Positions 27,750 to 36,581 are shown, numbered from the stretch's first letter. The stretch: DNA of 64,000 nucleotides from Bacillota bacterium (GCA_013178275.1 JABLWZ010000001.1:62001-126000), one strand, 5' to 3'. Notes: generated from the letters alone by a model not told the origin. Translations and numbers: made by a program.

Positions 27750-28728
27750 TTATTTTGCTGAAGGCCCAGCTTTTGATTGAGTTCCCAATTTATCTTTTAG
27801 AAGTTCCGTGGCCTTTATTTTACCCTGGTCAAAATAAGCTTTGATCTTATCCTCAAAGAACTCCCTGCCTACCTTTTGTCCGGTGGTGAGATAGAAGAAC
27901 AGGGCGTCGCCGATCGCGTGGGTGAAAGCGAACGCCAGCCCTCCTTTCGCCGCGATACCGATGGCGGAAAACTTTCCGGCCACGTTCGTGGCGGCGGTTT
28001 GCGCCAATTTGGCCGTGGAATAAAGGATCCCGAACTCGACTAACAGTTTTAAGGGGTTGACATGATAGCCGCAGCTGCCCGTCAGCACAAACAGCATTTT
28101 AACCTCGTTGGTGGTAAGGATGGCGAAATCCGAAACCGCTTCAATGGGTCCGGTCACCAGTTGCTGCGGTCCGGGGATAACGTTCGGCGCGGCGGTTCCA
28201 ATGGCCCAGGCCAGATTTTGAAAAGCGGTATCGGTTATTTCCCTGTTCGCGTGGGAGACTCTGAAAATAGGGAAACGATGAGCGAGAGCAAAACTGATTT
28301 CCGGATGGTTGGTCAGGATCTGCTTCGGTAAAACATCCACATCTGACGCGTCGAAAGCGTAAGCGGCGACGTTCACTCTTTTTACATCGTTGATCAGAGC
28401 AGGGCTGACCAAGCAGAAATCATTCGATTTTATTATCTTGTCATCCAGGTCTTTAGGGCTTTCTAAAGGAATAATGGTCAGCCAGTTGTCCATTCTGTCG
28501 GGGGCAGCGTTAAAAACGCCCTGAACCGTGGGGTGATTGCCGAAGGCGAGCATATACGGGAATAAAAACAGCCAGTCTTTCATCGCGGCAATATCTTTGT
28601 CGGATCCGACGAGACCAATGGTGAAATCCTTCTGACACAGGGAATTGATTTGCCGATAGTTTACTTTCTTAATCTCCTCTACCAGCGCGTCAAGGAATTT
28701 AATGTCTTTTAACGGGGATTTTCTAGCC
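27750..28728 (-). CDS. GTPase-like protein with DUF697-type hydrophobic domain
   Basis: ATG 28728 follows AAAGGAGTTGGAT, so the longer frame from 28853 is unlikely. Residues 35-50 (FTIGLVGSDKDIAAM) resemble a degenerate P-loop region; no complete GKS/T motif is seen. From about residue 180 the protein has the helical, partly hydrophobic layout of DUF697: NVIPGPQQLVTGPIEAVSDF, MLFVLTGSCGYHVNP, and a Gly/Ala-rich segment before ALFFYLTTGQK. DUF697 proteins are often joined to GTPase domains at membranes. It is divergent from the XRE gene at 28889, which may control it. Confidence 0.55.
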
Positions 28729-28888
28729 ATATCCAACTCCTTTCCAATGCTTCTGATTCCATTACTTTCTACACAATCTGATAGTATGCCATTACAATAC
28801 CTATAGTCAATATATAAAGTACCATTAGTCACTTCAATGCCTTCGTCAGCCATAACAAGATTAGTTTAGACGAAGGAGAGGTGTACTA

Positions 28889-29236
28889 ATGATACTCCGT
28901 AAACTAGGGACCAGGATACGTGAGGAGAGGAAGAGAGCCCGTTTAACCCAAGAACAGCTCGCAGAAATGGTCGGCTGCAACGAAAGTTATATCGGACAGG
29001 TTGAAAGAGGGGAGAAGAATCCGTCCCTTGAAGTCGTGGTTAGGATAGCCAACGCGCTTAACGTGACAGTCGATTACCTCCTGGCTAGTAATGTTAAGGC
29101 GAGTAAAGCGGATGGTCTTATAGACGAACTCACTGCCCTGGTAAGGGGAAGGGACGCTGAGGAGATCCGCTACCTAATAAACATTAATCGGCAATACCTC
29201 GACCTGCTGGATCGGAAGGCCAAGACCAAGCGTTAG
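28889..29236 (+). CDS. XRE-family transcription regulator
   Basis: ATG 28889 follows GGAGAGGTG. Residues 5-60 form a lambda-repressor-type HTH (LGTRIREERKRARLTQEQLA, ESYIGQVERGEKNPSLEVVV). A short C-terminal helical region follows. It is divergent from the DUF697-type gene with 160 bp between the starts, so it probably represses one or both. Confidence 0.85.
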   Translation: MILRKLGTRIREERKRARLTQEQLAEMVGCNESYIGQVERGEKNPSLEVVVRIANALNVTVDYLLASNVKASKADGLIDELTALVRGRDAEEIRYLININRQYLDLLDRKAKTKR

Positions 29237-29240
29237 GGGG

Positions 29241-29444
29241 TCAAGTATCCTGAACGCCTAGCTCCCTAAATATTCTCCGCTCCAAGTAAAGGCACACACT
29301 ACAGCTACGCTCAGTTTGTGTCCAGGTTTTAAACGTACAGGTGTAGATTTTCATAGTTCCTTTTGATCCGCACTGATCGCAATCCTGAAACTCACGAGTA
29401 ATAAAACCGCTCTCGTCGAACGCCACGATTTCCTTGTCCTTCAT
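29241..29444 (-). CDS. small zinc-ribbon protein
   Basis: TCGGAGGTG precedes ATG 29444. The 67-residue protein has CDQC and CSVC pairs about 25 residues apart, the arrangement of a zinc ribbon. It ends 4 bp from the convergent XRE gene. Its role is unknown. Confidence 0.6.
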   Translation of the reverse strand: MKDKEIVAFDESGFITREFQDCDQCGSKGTMKIYTCTFKTWTQTERSCSVCLYLERRIFRELGVQDT

Positions 29445-29629
29445 AACACACCTCCGATAAAAAGATTAAGGAAGCAATCGCTGCTTCCTTTCAATTCTTA
29501 TACCGTTGTTTTGATTAGGTGATTGCTGCCGATGACAGCTCTTTTTTTATCACTAAAACCGCGTTTAGCAGAGAGTACATCGGGACCGTGGGCTTTATGA
29601 GCATTTTTTATCTCTTAGTCAGCCCTTCT

Positions 29630-29854
29630 CTACCCGCACTTCTTCTTTTTCCGCAACACACTATCGAGTCCTTTGCATTTGTGCCAGTCAGGGCAGCGGG
29701 GACTATCATCTGAGACCTTCCTCCCGTTGTGAGTGTAGTATAATTCTCCCGCTTGGCAGTATGTGCGTTCAGCGTATCTCAAGGCGGTTTCTTTTCCGTA
29801 TGTACTGTGATAGCAGTTCTCCCAGACATGGAAGTGTCCTAAGTCCCTCGGCAT
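29630..29854 (-). CDS. small Cys/His-rich unknown protein
   Basis: AAGGAGATGATATAAC precedes ATG 29854. The 74-residue product has several Cys and His residues (CYHS, TYCQAG, RCPDWHKCKG) and a basic tail (RKKKKCG). It may bind metal. No family is recognised. Between it and the next gene (29855-30067) only a five-codon frame behind TAGGAGG is seen. Confidence 0.5.
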   Translation of the reverse strand: MPRDLGHFHVWENCYHSTYGKETALRYAERTYCQAGELYYTHNGRKVSDDSPRCPDWHKCKGLDSVLRKKKKCG

Positions 29855-30067
29855 GTTATATCATCTCCTTATATTAATTTTAAAGGGGATGTGGAAATAC
29901 CGCAAATAGTAATGGTAGAATTATGTAGGAGGATAGAAATTCATGGCGAATAAACAGTGAGGGATGAAATCGAAAGGCAATTGGTTAATAAATTCATTTA
30001 TCTTTTTAGACATTGAGACGATTGACGTAAACGCCTGATGAGTTTGTCAAAATGGTGGTAGATGTAA

Positions 30068-30859
30068 GTGAAACTAATAAAATGGTCCCAAGAGCATAAG
30101 CTTTGGTCGGCTATAATTGCATTTTCTTTATTCATGCTTCCAATCATAATAGTACATAGCTTGTTCGAGATAACTGCCCCCTACAATTGGCTTGTCGCAA
30201 ATTGGAAAGCTGGTGAAGTTTTAGGCTATTGCGGAACTGTATTAGGTGCTGCTACAACAATTACGGCTGTTGTATTAACTATAATATTTACACAAGAAAA
30301 TCAAAAAGGTGAGCGGAAATTATCTATCAAGCCTCGTCTGCAAACAGAGTATCAACCTATTTTCGATAGAGAAAAAGCAATAAAACAAGTCACCAATAGA
30401 GCAGTTTTTGTTGAGTATCCTTTTGATGAGAAAGAAGGCATTAGCAATAGTTATGATCTGCCATATTTATTAAAAAAATTCGAAAAGAAAAACTCGACAG
30501 ATGAGATAATTAATGGACTTGATTTCTCGCGAAGATGCTATATTATCCAATACAATGTATCGAATGTTGGTGCCGGAAATGCAGTGAATTTATTTTTTAC
30601 AATAGATAATAATACTGTAATGCCACCCTTTTCACTTACGGCGAATAATACAAAAGTGTTTGTGATTATACTTAAAGCAGAACTTCTAAAAGATAATACA
30701 CGCCCTATTCATTTTAAATTTAAATATGAAGATGTTGCATCAATAGCACGATACGAACAGAATGAAAAGATAATTCTACTCGCAGACGATAATGGTTTTT
30801 TAAATTCTAGTCAAAATATGAATGACGTTATATCTGTACCCGTAGAAATTAAAGGGTGA
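30068..30859 (+). CDS. membrane protein of unknown function
   Basis: GTG 30068 is the most upstream start with a GGTGGT-like site. The protein has two membrane segments (about residues 14-36 and 52-74, including LGAATTITAVVLTIIFTQE) followed by a 180-residue soluble beta-rich domain. This layout recurs in accessory membrane proteins of unknown role, including suspected defence effectors. AT-rich. Confidence 0.55.
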   Translation: MKLIKWSQEHKLWSAIIAFSLFMLPIIIVHSLFEITAPYNWLVANWKAGEVLGYCGTVLGAATTITAVVLTIIFTQENQKGERKLSIKPRLQTEYQPIFDREKAIKQVTNRAVFVEYPFDEKEGISNSYDLPYLLKKFEKKNSTDEIINGLDFSRRCYIIQYNVSNVGAGNAVNLFFTIDNNTVMPPFSLTANNTKVFVIILKAELLKDNTRPIHFKFKYEDVASIARYEQNEKIILLADDNGFLNSSQNMNDVISVPVEIKG

Positions 30860-31256
30860 ACCATTGCAGTGTAGATCCCTGTAACATAATTTTTTTTTTG
30901 CATTGAGCATCCCTAGCATCATTAAACCAACGGATCAGCCAAAAACGAACGGATCAAACAAAAACCACAGTAATTCACATTAAATGGCATATTCCCAGCC
31001 CTCGTTAGTGCCATCGAATGCAATAAGATAGTATATAAGGATGTTTATATGGATAAAATATAGATAAATTGATAGATTGCATGCGAGAGGTTAAAATTTT
31101 GCATATGATAATGATATTTCATTAGATGCGCTACTGAACAGAACAAGAATGTACATGTCAAGAATTAATCAAAGATTTAAAAATAAAATGCAAGACGTAT
31201 GTAGTGACATTATACGGCGAATCATAGAGATCATTAATTTAGAAGGGATATTATAA
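30860..31256. other. non-coding stretch holding an att-like repeat
   Basis: No gene is supported here. It contains the first copy of the repeat described at 30933-31031, followed by A/T-rich DNA with short broken frames, one of which may be a gene remnant near 31080-31250. Confidence 0.4.
30933..31031 (+). repeat. diverged copy of the attR-flanking sequence
   Basis: This stretch aligns almost without gaps to 31753-31849, which contains attR, at about 70% identity by eye. Shared strings include GATCAGCCAAAA at the start and AGTGCC ... ATGCAA at the att-core end. It looks like an older right junction. Confidence 0.55.
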
Positions 31257-31754
31257 ATGGATGCTAACAGTTTAATATCAATCGATAAAATAATTCCTTT
31301 AATAGGAGTAATTATAGGTTATTGTTTAGCGTGGATTAAAGAGACAATAAATAAAAAAGCACTCAGAAAGACTCTCCTCAGTTCTCTATGGAATGATCTT
31401 ATTAAGATACGCGATAAACCGGCTACACCAGGAGCGCTATTTATGGTTATGCCATATCGTACAGTTCTGGCCGAAAACATAATCTCTTCAGGTATTTTAG
31501 GTGGGAAAAAATTTCACAAACTGCTAGTTGAAATTTTAGAATTATATGGGCTTTGGACTACATATAATGCGTTCGCTCAGGTAGTTAATACAGAACTGGC
31601 TATGACTGGTAACAATGCCCATAGATTTGCAGAGATTGATATTCTAAAACAAAAGTCATTTTCTCAAGCTCAAACTGTTATTTCCGAAATCAAAGAATTC
31701 TACCCGAATTTTTTGATTGACGATATTTCCGACGATAACCAAGAAAGAAACTGA
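31257..31754 (+). CDS. small membrane-anchored unknown protein
   Basis: AGAAGGGAT precedes ATG 31257. The N-terminus is a membrane anchor (IIPLIGVIIGYCLAWIKETI), followed by a soluble helical domain of about 130 residues. It is enclosed between the two att-like repeats, and its stop codon overlaps the start of the second. No family is recognised. Confidence 0.55.
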   Translation: MDANSLISIDKIIPLIGVIIGYCLAWIKETINKKALRKTLLSSLWNDLIKIRDKPATPGALFMVMPYRTVLAENIISSGILGGKKFHKLLVEILELYGLWTTYNAFAQVVNTELAMTGNNAHRFAEIDILKQKSFSQAQTVISEIKEFYPNFLIDDISDDNQERN

Positions 31755-31849
31755 TCAGCCAAAACCCGCTCTAACAAAACAAAAACGTAGCAAAATCACC
31801 TTAAACGGCTTATTCTCAGCCTCTGCGAGTGCCTCACATGCAAGAAAAA
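31753..31849 (+). repeat. attR-flanking repeat, second copy
   Basis: See the copy at 30933-31031. This copy ends in the exact 17-bp core shared with tRNA-Val. Confidence 0.55.
31830..31846 (+). other. attR core of the integrated element
   Basis: TGCCTCACATGCAAGAA is identical to 12231-12247 in tRNA-Val. Flanking bases differ on both sides, so the shared core is exactly 17 bp. Confidence 0.8.
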
Positions 31850-31876
31850 AGTTATGGTAAAAGAGACATAGATAAT

Positions 31877-31918
31877 AAAGTAGCTTGCCACAGAAAACGG
31901 GCAAGCTACTTTATTTAT
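31877..31918. terminator. bidirectional terminator beside attR
   Basis: AAAGTAGCTTGCC (31877-31889) and GGCAAGCTACTTT (31900-31912) form a perfect 13-bp stem with A/T tails on both sides. It ends the second integrase gene on the reverse strand. Confidence 0.75.
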
Positions 31919-31921
31919 TGG

Positions 31922-32863
31922 TTAAGTGACTTTTCTTACCCGATTCCGTTTAGGAATCAGTTTATTTAAAGGACTGGCTTTATGGTGTTGTAATCGAATA
32001 TCACTTTCGGTTAATGCAATATAACGTTTAGTCATGCTAAGGTCTGAATGTCCCAAGGTTCGCTGTAGTGCCAAAGCATGGCCTCCGTTGCGGAGGAACT
32101 GAAGTGCGAAGGCATGTCGGAGAAAATACGGACATATTTTTACACCAAGCTTTTTAGAGTATTCCACCATCCGTTTACCCCATGTTGAACGGCTTAACAT
32201 AATACCGTCAATGGTACAGAATACAGGAGTGTTTTCATCCCAGGATTTATGCCGGGCAGCTATTAAATCCCTGACTGCTTTAGCCGTTGCTGGAGAAAGC
32301 GGCAAGCTTCTAGAAGACCTGGTCTTTGAGATTTCACTTCGTACATTGACCTCTAAAGAGCGTAGATTAAAATCTGAAGGTATTAGAGAGAAGAGTTCCT
32401 TTGGTCTAATGCCTGTGTCCAGAGAAATCAGAAAAATTGTATAGTCTCGGAGTCCTGCAAATGTACTCTTGTCGGGGAGACTTAGAAGTTTACGCAGGCT
32501 TTCCTCTGTCAGATTAACTACCCTTCCATCAGCTTTACGTTTTTTGAAGCCTGTTAGAGGATTCGAGCAGTAAATTCCTTCCTTAACGCTCCAGTTGAAG
32601 AATGCCCGTAGATAAATGAGTTTAAGGTTGTAGTAAGCAGGTTTGGCTGGTTTTGCCATATATTCAAGGACAGACCGCTTTAGCTGTTCTTCCTCGTAGG
32701 CAGCAGGGAAGGACTTATAGAACATGCTTATATGGGTTCTATAATCGTTTGCAGTGGTTTCGCTAATCCCTTCGGCTTGTTTATACCATAGAAACTCCTG
32801 TAAGGCATCCTCCCAGGTCTGAGGGGCATTCCGATTGAATTTAAGTACAGTTTTCTTTGCCAT
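31922..32863 (-). CDS. tyrosine recombinase, second integrase
   Basis: The 313-residue protein has an N-terminal core-binding domain (EFLWYKQAEGISETTANDYR) and a catalytic domain with the Arg of DTGIRPKELFSL, YFLRHAFALQFL, TLGHSDLSMTKRYI and the Tyr nucleophile. Unlike the first integrase it lacks an AP2-like N-terminus and resembles Xer/transposon-type recombinases. It lies just outside attR and 265 bp before selC, so it may belong to an older or tandem element at the same site, or be a host-fixed remnant. AGGGGAT precedes the start. Confidence 0.88.
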   Translation of the reverse strand: MAKKTVLKFNRNAPQTWEDALQEFLWYKQAEGISETTANDYRTHISMFYKSFPAAYEEEQLKRSVLEYMAKPAKPAYYNLKLIYLRAFFNWSVKEGIYCSNPLTGFKKRKADGRVVNLTEESLRKLLSLPDKSTFAGLRDYTIFLISLDTGIRPKELFSLIPSDFNLRSLEVNVRSEISKTRSSRSLPLSPATAKAVRDLIAARHKSWDENTPVFCTIDGIMLSRSTWGKRMVEYSKKLGVKICPYFLRHAFALQFLRNGGHALALQRTLGHSDLSMTKRYIALTESDIRLQHHKASPLNKLIPKRNRVRKVT

Positions 32864-33083
32864 TAAACAAATCCCCTTTCTTAATCAAACGGCCATAACA
32901 AAAAGGGGATCGAGGGTGATGAATCTCTAATTTCTGAAGCCATGGATATGGGGTCCAGTGGAACTAAACCGTATTTTTAGCGCTACTGGACTCCCTTCTT
33001 TGGCCCGCTTTTTATGGGGGAGATGGTAAAAATACCCTTCCGAGGGGCCAATCTCCAGAATCCAACGGTGCCAAGGCTTAAGG

Positions 33084-33111
33084 TTGATTAACCACCGCTA
33101 TATGATATAAT
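33084..33111 (+). promoter_or_regulatory. promoter of selC
   Basis: TTGATT (33084-33089) and a perfect TATAAT (33106-33111), with TGA just ahead of the -10, are 16 bases apart and 17 bases before the tRNA. Confidence 0.7.
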
Positions 33112-33127
33112 GGTAGATGTATTTCAC

Positions 33128-33225
33128 GGGGGTGGACTGGGCCTGGTGGCTCTCCTGGACTTCAAATCCAGCCGCGCGGCAGCGATCCTGTCGTGGGTGG
33201 GTTCGATTCCCACACACTCCCGCCA
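33128..33225 (+). tRNA. selC: selenocysteine tRNA (TCA)
   Basis: The 98-base tRNA has the anticodon loop CTTCAAA with TCA between CTGGA and TCCAG, a long D stem (GGGCC-TGGT-GGCTC), a large variable arm, the T arm GTGGG-TTCGATT-CCCAC and an encoded CCA. The acceptor pairs GGGGGTG with CACTCCC; the eighth pair expected in bacterial tRNA-Sec is G opposite A. It shows that the organism makes selenoproteins. selA, selB and selD are not in this window. Confidence 0.93.
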
Positions 33226-33256
33226 TTGACTTGGAAACACGAGTTGTTTGTTTGAG

Positions 33257-33308
33257 ATTGGAAGCATAAAGTGGCCGCGATGGCCACTTTATGCTTCCAA
33301 TTTCTTTT
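33257..33308 (+). terminator. selC terminator, perfect 20-bp hairpin
   Basis: Bases 33257-33276 pair perfectly with 33282-33301 around a 5-base loop, followed by TTTCTTTT. The right arm is also part of a dispersed repeat found at 36182 and 36268. Confidence 0.8.
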
Positions 33309-33511
33309 GGCCGACTTATTGTTTCAAAACATAATAAATCTTCTGTTTTAAGCACTTTAAACAATTGTATATAGAAACCAGAAGAGGAATCTGTTGTTGC
33401 TTGTCGTATACACACATATATAGTCAATGGATTATGTGGCAAACTTTATGCTTTTTAAAATTCTGAAAGAGCACAGTTCATACATCTTTTTACGCTGAAG
33501 GAGGTTTTGAG

Positions 33512-36061
33512 GTGCGGTGCCCAAACTGTAGCGATAAAGACCTTCAGCCGGTGTTGACCCGACAAGGGGTAGAAGTCGAATTTTGCGAAAGCTGCCATGG
33601 AGTATGGCTCGACCGGGGAGAGATATACTGCTTTTCGCGCGAACCAGAGGAAGTTGCCGATAAACTGAGCAAGGCGAGTAAAAACTCCGGTCCCAGAACC
33701 AAGTGTTCCCCTAAAAACGGCGATCCCATGACGGAAATCTCCTACCCTGGAGGTGCCAAGCTTCATGCCTGCGGAAGCGGAGGACTGTGGTTGGATGCTG
33801 GAGATTTGAAACAGCTGATCGACACAGAAAAAAACATTGAGTTCGATCTTGACACCGGTAGTATATCCGTCGGGAAAACCCCTATGCTTGGGGCGATTGC
33901 GTCATCCGTCCTCCTTGGACTGCCCAACCTTTTTTTTCGCTCCGCCATAACCCTGATAGGTCTATATCTTCTTTTAGGAATAGTGCTGATAACCATTGTA
34001 GCGCTGGACGTACTCAATGTGGAATTTGCCGTAGCCACCGGTATCGCGGTCGTCATAATTCAATTCATCCTGGGCCCGTGGTCGATGGACCTTTCCCTTT
34101 TTCTCATGTTTAAGATGAATTGGCTCACACCCGACAAACTCCCCACCCACCTGCGGGAATTCGTGGACCGGGTCTGCCAGGAAAAAGGTATTCCATTTCC
34201 CCGTTTCGGTATAATCGATGACGGGGCCCCTCAGGCATTCACCTACGGCCATACCCCCAAAAATGCCCGTATCGTTATTTCCCGTGGGATACTCGATCTC
34301 CTTGAACCAGCTGAAGTAGAAGCGGTAGTGGCGCATGAAATCGGGCACGCCGTTCACTGGGACATGTTCCTGATGACCGTGGTCCAATTGGTTCCCCTGA
34401 TCCTCTATTACATTTACAGTACCTTTTCAGGATTTCGGGATGACCGCGGTAAGAACTATACCTTGATAATAGCCATCGGTTCTTACGTGCTGTATTTTAT
34501 AAGCGAATACTTAGTCCTGGCCTTCTCCCGCACCCGAGAATACTATGCCGACCGGTTCTCGGGTGAGGTCACCGGCGACCCCACCCTGCTTGCCAGCGCC
34601 CTGGTTAAAATAGCTTATGGTCTAGCCGGTCGGGAAAAACCAAAAGAGGAAGAGGAAGAGGAAAGGCAGGCACGGAAACCGTATTTAAAGGCGGTAAGCG
34701 CGATGGGTATTTTCGACAGCAATGCCGCCCTTGCCCTCGCAGTCAGCAGTTACCAGGTCGACGTCCATCGCGGCGGGCAGGCAAACATAAAATCGGCCAT
34801 GCGCTGGGACCTATGGAATCCATGGGCGAAATGGTACGAATTAAACTCCACCCACCCCCTGGTCGCCAATCGGCTTAATTACCTCTCCAACCAGTCGATC
34901 AGCATGGGAAAAGCCCCCTACATAGAATTTGACGATGCACAACCCGAGTCCTATTGGGATGAGTTCTTTTTAGACCTGCTGATTTACCTGGCGCCGCTCC
35001 TGCCGTTAGCGTTATTGCTGCTCATATTAGGCATCTCAGTCTTAAATCTGGTGCCCAACTATGACTGGGGATTCGTCGTTCCCCTGCTCATCACCGCCCT
35101 GGGAGCGGGATTCCTGCTCCGCTATTACTTCTCCTACCGCCGCCGGAGTTTCCCGGAAATGAGCGTAGCCTCCCTGCTGCGGCACGTAAAGGTCTCAAAC
35201 GTACGGCCGGTTCCATGCACACTCAGGGGGAAGATTATCGGGCGGGGCGTTCCCGGCTACATCTTCTCCGAGGACTTCGTCATGCAGGACGAGTCAGGTA
35301 TTATTTTTCTGGACCTGCGCCAGCCTCTCGGCATCTGGGAAGCACTGTTCGCCATAATAAAGGCTGGCGCCTTCCAGGGCAAGGAGGTGGTGGTCAGAGG
35401 GTGGTACCGGCGAGCCCCGGTACCGTACGTGGAACTCTTGACCATCAGCCATGCCGGTGGAGAAGTAAAAAGCTTGATACCTTTCGTTAAAAAGGCCGGC
35501 GCTTGCCTTTTGGTCATAACCGGGTTGATTTTGAGCTTTAATACGATTTTGTACGGAGATAAAACTTTCCAGAACCCGCTTGCTTTTATTGAAGAGAAGT
35601 CACCGGTTTATTCGGCAAGTGGTTACAAGGTTTATAGTGACTCCGATTACAAATTTAAAATAAATTGCCCCCCAGAGTGGAGACGAACAGCTAGAATATT
35701 AGTTACGTTTCAAAAATCAGTGGATGATAGGGAACCGGCTGAAGTAAATGTATCTGTAAAGAGTTCCTGGGGCCACACTCTGGACGAAACGACACAATCG
35801 ATAATTAAAAACAGAAAGAAAGACTATAATAACCTTATTATAGAGGTTTCTGAAAGCACGTTACTTTCCGGCGGCCCAGCCTATCAATTAATTTATACAT
35901 TTACAGCATACAGTGATAAAAAAGATTATAAATCCAAAGAAGTGTGGACTGTAAAGAACAAAAAATTGTACTGTTTAAATTACACGGCAGAGCAAGATCT
36001 ATTTAACGATTATTTGAAAGAGGCTGACACTATAATCAATAGCTTCGAGTTTATACAATAG
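33512..36061 (+). CDS. M48-family membrane zinc protease with N-terminal zinc ribbon
   Basis: GTG 33512 follows GAAGGAGG. The N-terminus has a TFIIB-type zinc ribbon (CPNC ... CESCHGVWLDRGEI) and a second degenerate one (CGSGGLWLDAGDL). Membrane segments follow (about 128-200), then the HtpX-like catalytic domain with VEAVVAHEIGHAVHWD (HExxH at about residue 275) and the third ligand in TREYYADRFSGE. Further membrane segments lie near 490-545, a soluble OB-like part near 565-655, another helix, and a C-terminal domain of about 130 residues resembling DcrB/PsbP-type lipoprotein folds. At 849 residues it is far longer than HtpX (about 290). It probably degrades damaged membrane proteins, but its substrate is unknown. 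Confidence 0.85.
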   Translation: MRCPNCSDKDLQPVLTRQGVEVEFCESCHGVWLDRGEIYCFSREPEEVADKLSKASKNSGPRTKCSPKNGDPMTEISYPGGAKLHACGSGGLWLDAGDLKQLIDTEKNIEFDLDTGSISVGKTPMLGAIASSVLLGLPNLFFRSAITLIGLYLLLGIVLITIVALDVLNVEFAVATGIAVVIIQFILGPWSMDLSLFLMFKMNWLTPDKLPTHLREFVDRVCQEKGIPFPRFGIIDDGAPQAFTYGHTPKNARIVISRGILDLLEPAEVEAVVAHEIGHAVHWDMFLMTVVQLVPLILYYIYSTFSGFRDDRGKNYTLIIAIGSYVLYFISEYLVLAFSRTREYYADRFSGEVTGDPTLLASALVKIAYGLAGREKPKEEEEEERQARKPYLKAVSAMGIFDSNAALALAVSSYQVDVHRGGQANIKSAMRWDLWNPWAKWYELNSTHPLVANRLNYLSNQSISMGKAPYIEFDDAQPESYWDEFFLDLLIYLAPLLPLALLLLILGISVLNLVPNYDWGFVVPLLITALGAGFLLRYYFSYRRRSFPEMSVASLLRHVKVSNVRPVPCTLRGKIIGRGVPGYIFSEDFVMQDESGIIFLDLRQPLGIWEALFAIIKAGAFQGKEVVVRGWYRRAPVPYVELLTISHAGGEVKSLIPFVKKAGACLLVITGLILSFNTILYGDKTFQNPLAFIEEKSPVYSASGYKVYSDSDYKFKINCPPEWRRTARILVTFQKSVDDREPAEVNVSVKSSWGHTLDETTQSIIKNRKKDYNNLIIEVSESTLLSGGPAYQLIYTFTAYSDKKDYKSKEVWTVKNKKLYCLNYTAEQDLFNDYLKEADTIINSFEFIQ

Positions 36062-36181
36062 AGCATTGATAGATTTAAATCGCTCTGTAAAATATTAAAA
36101 CCAAAATATCTTTTTTACAGATCACAGAAAAGAAAAGGAAGAATCTTAATTTAGGAATCTCTTGCTCTATAATGTAACTCC

Positions 36182-36201
36182 TGGCCACTTTATGCTTCTA
36201 A
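36182..36201 (+). repeat. dispersed repeat, copy 2
   Basis: TGGCCACTTTATGCTTCTAA differs by one base from the right arm of the selC hairpin (33281-33300). Confidence 0.6.
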
Positions 36202-36265
36202 AAGTGGGTCTTTACGAAAATAGTACTTCTTCAAAGGCCAGTAAAATCAAGGGGTAAAAAATAGC

Positions 36266-36297
36266 CCTGGCCAACTTATGGCTCCAAGTTGGCCAGG
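36266..36297 (+). repeat. dispersed repeat, copy 3, in its own hairpin
   Basis: CCTGGCCAACTT and AAGTTGGCCAGG form a 12-bp hairpin, and its left part (TGGCCAACTTATGGCTCCAA) is a diverged copy of the same repeat. Confidence 0.55.
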
Positions 36298-36323
36298 TTA
36301 TGGTCAAAGTATCACTCCTGTCT

Positions 36324-36374
36324 TTTAACCCCAATTAATTGCCGTTTGGCAATTAATTGGGGTTAAATTTTTTT
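36324..36374. terminator. strong bidirectional hairpin terminator
   Basis: TTTAACCCCAATTAATTGCC (36324-36343) pairs perfectly with 36348-36367 around GTTT, followed by TTTTTTT. Confidence 0.75.
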
Positions 36375-36581
36375 GGCAAAGAATTAGTCCCGGAAATAAC
36401 ACTAAATATTGATCTGACAAAAGGAGAATCTTTTTCTCTAAATAAAAGGTTAAAAATTTCAAGGGTAAAAGGACAAAATGAATGGCTACAAGACAATTAG
36501 ACGAAATATTTTCTTCTAATTTCTATCAGTTGAGTGTTTTTTCGATATTGTTGCTGAGAGATTCACAGGAAAAAAAAGGTC

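Larger units (their letters stand above)
12231..31846. mobile_element. 19.6-kb integrative element in tRNA-Val (IME-like, no relaxase seen)
   Basis: The 17-bp direct repeats at both ends, a tyrosine integrase at the tRNA end, an excisionase-like protein, a primase-polymerase/helicase, an SF3-like ATPase, a Rad52-like annealing protein and AT-richer cargo together define an integrated replicating element. I see no relaxase, coupling protein, type IV secretion genes, terminase or capsid genes. It could be an integrative mobilizable element moved in trans, a phage satellite or a cryptic plasmid-like island. Cargo sits in two blocks: 13.7-18.6 kb beside the integrase and 25.4-31.8 kb at the far end. 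Confidence 0.8.

Noticed and set aside
29519..29713. 64-codon forward ORF opposite the small Cys/His protein
   Set aside because: No ribosome site; the reverse-strand gene has a strong one.
12231..31846. Conjugative element
   Set aside because: No relaxase, coupling protein or type IV secretion gene is recognisable, so self-transfer is not supported.
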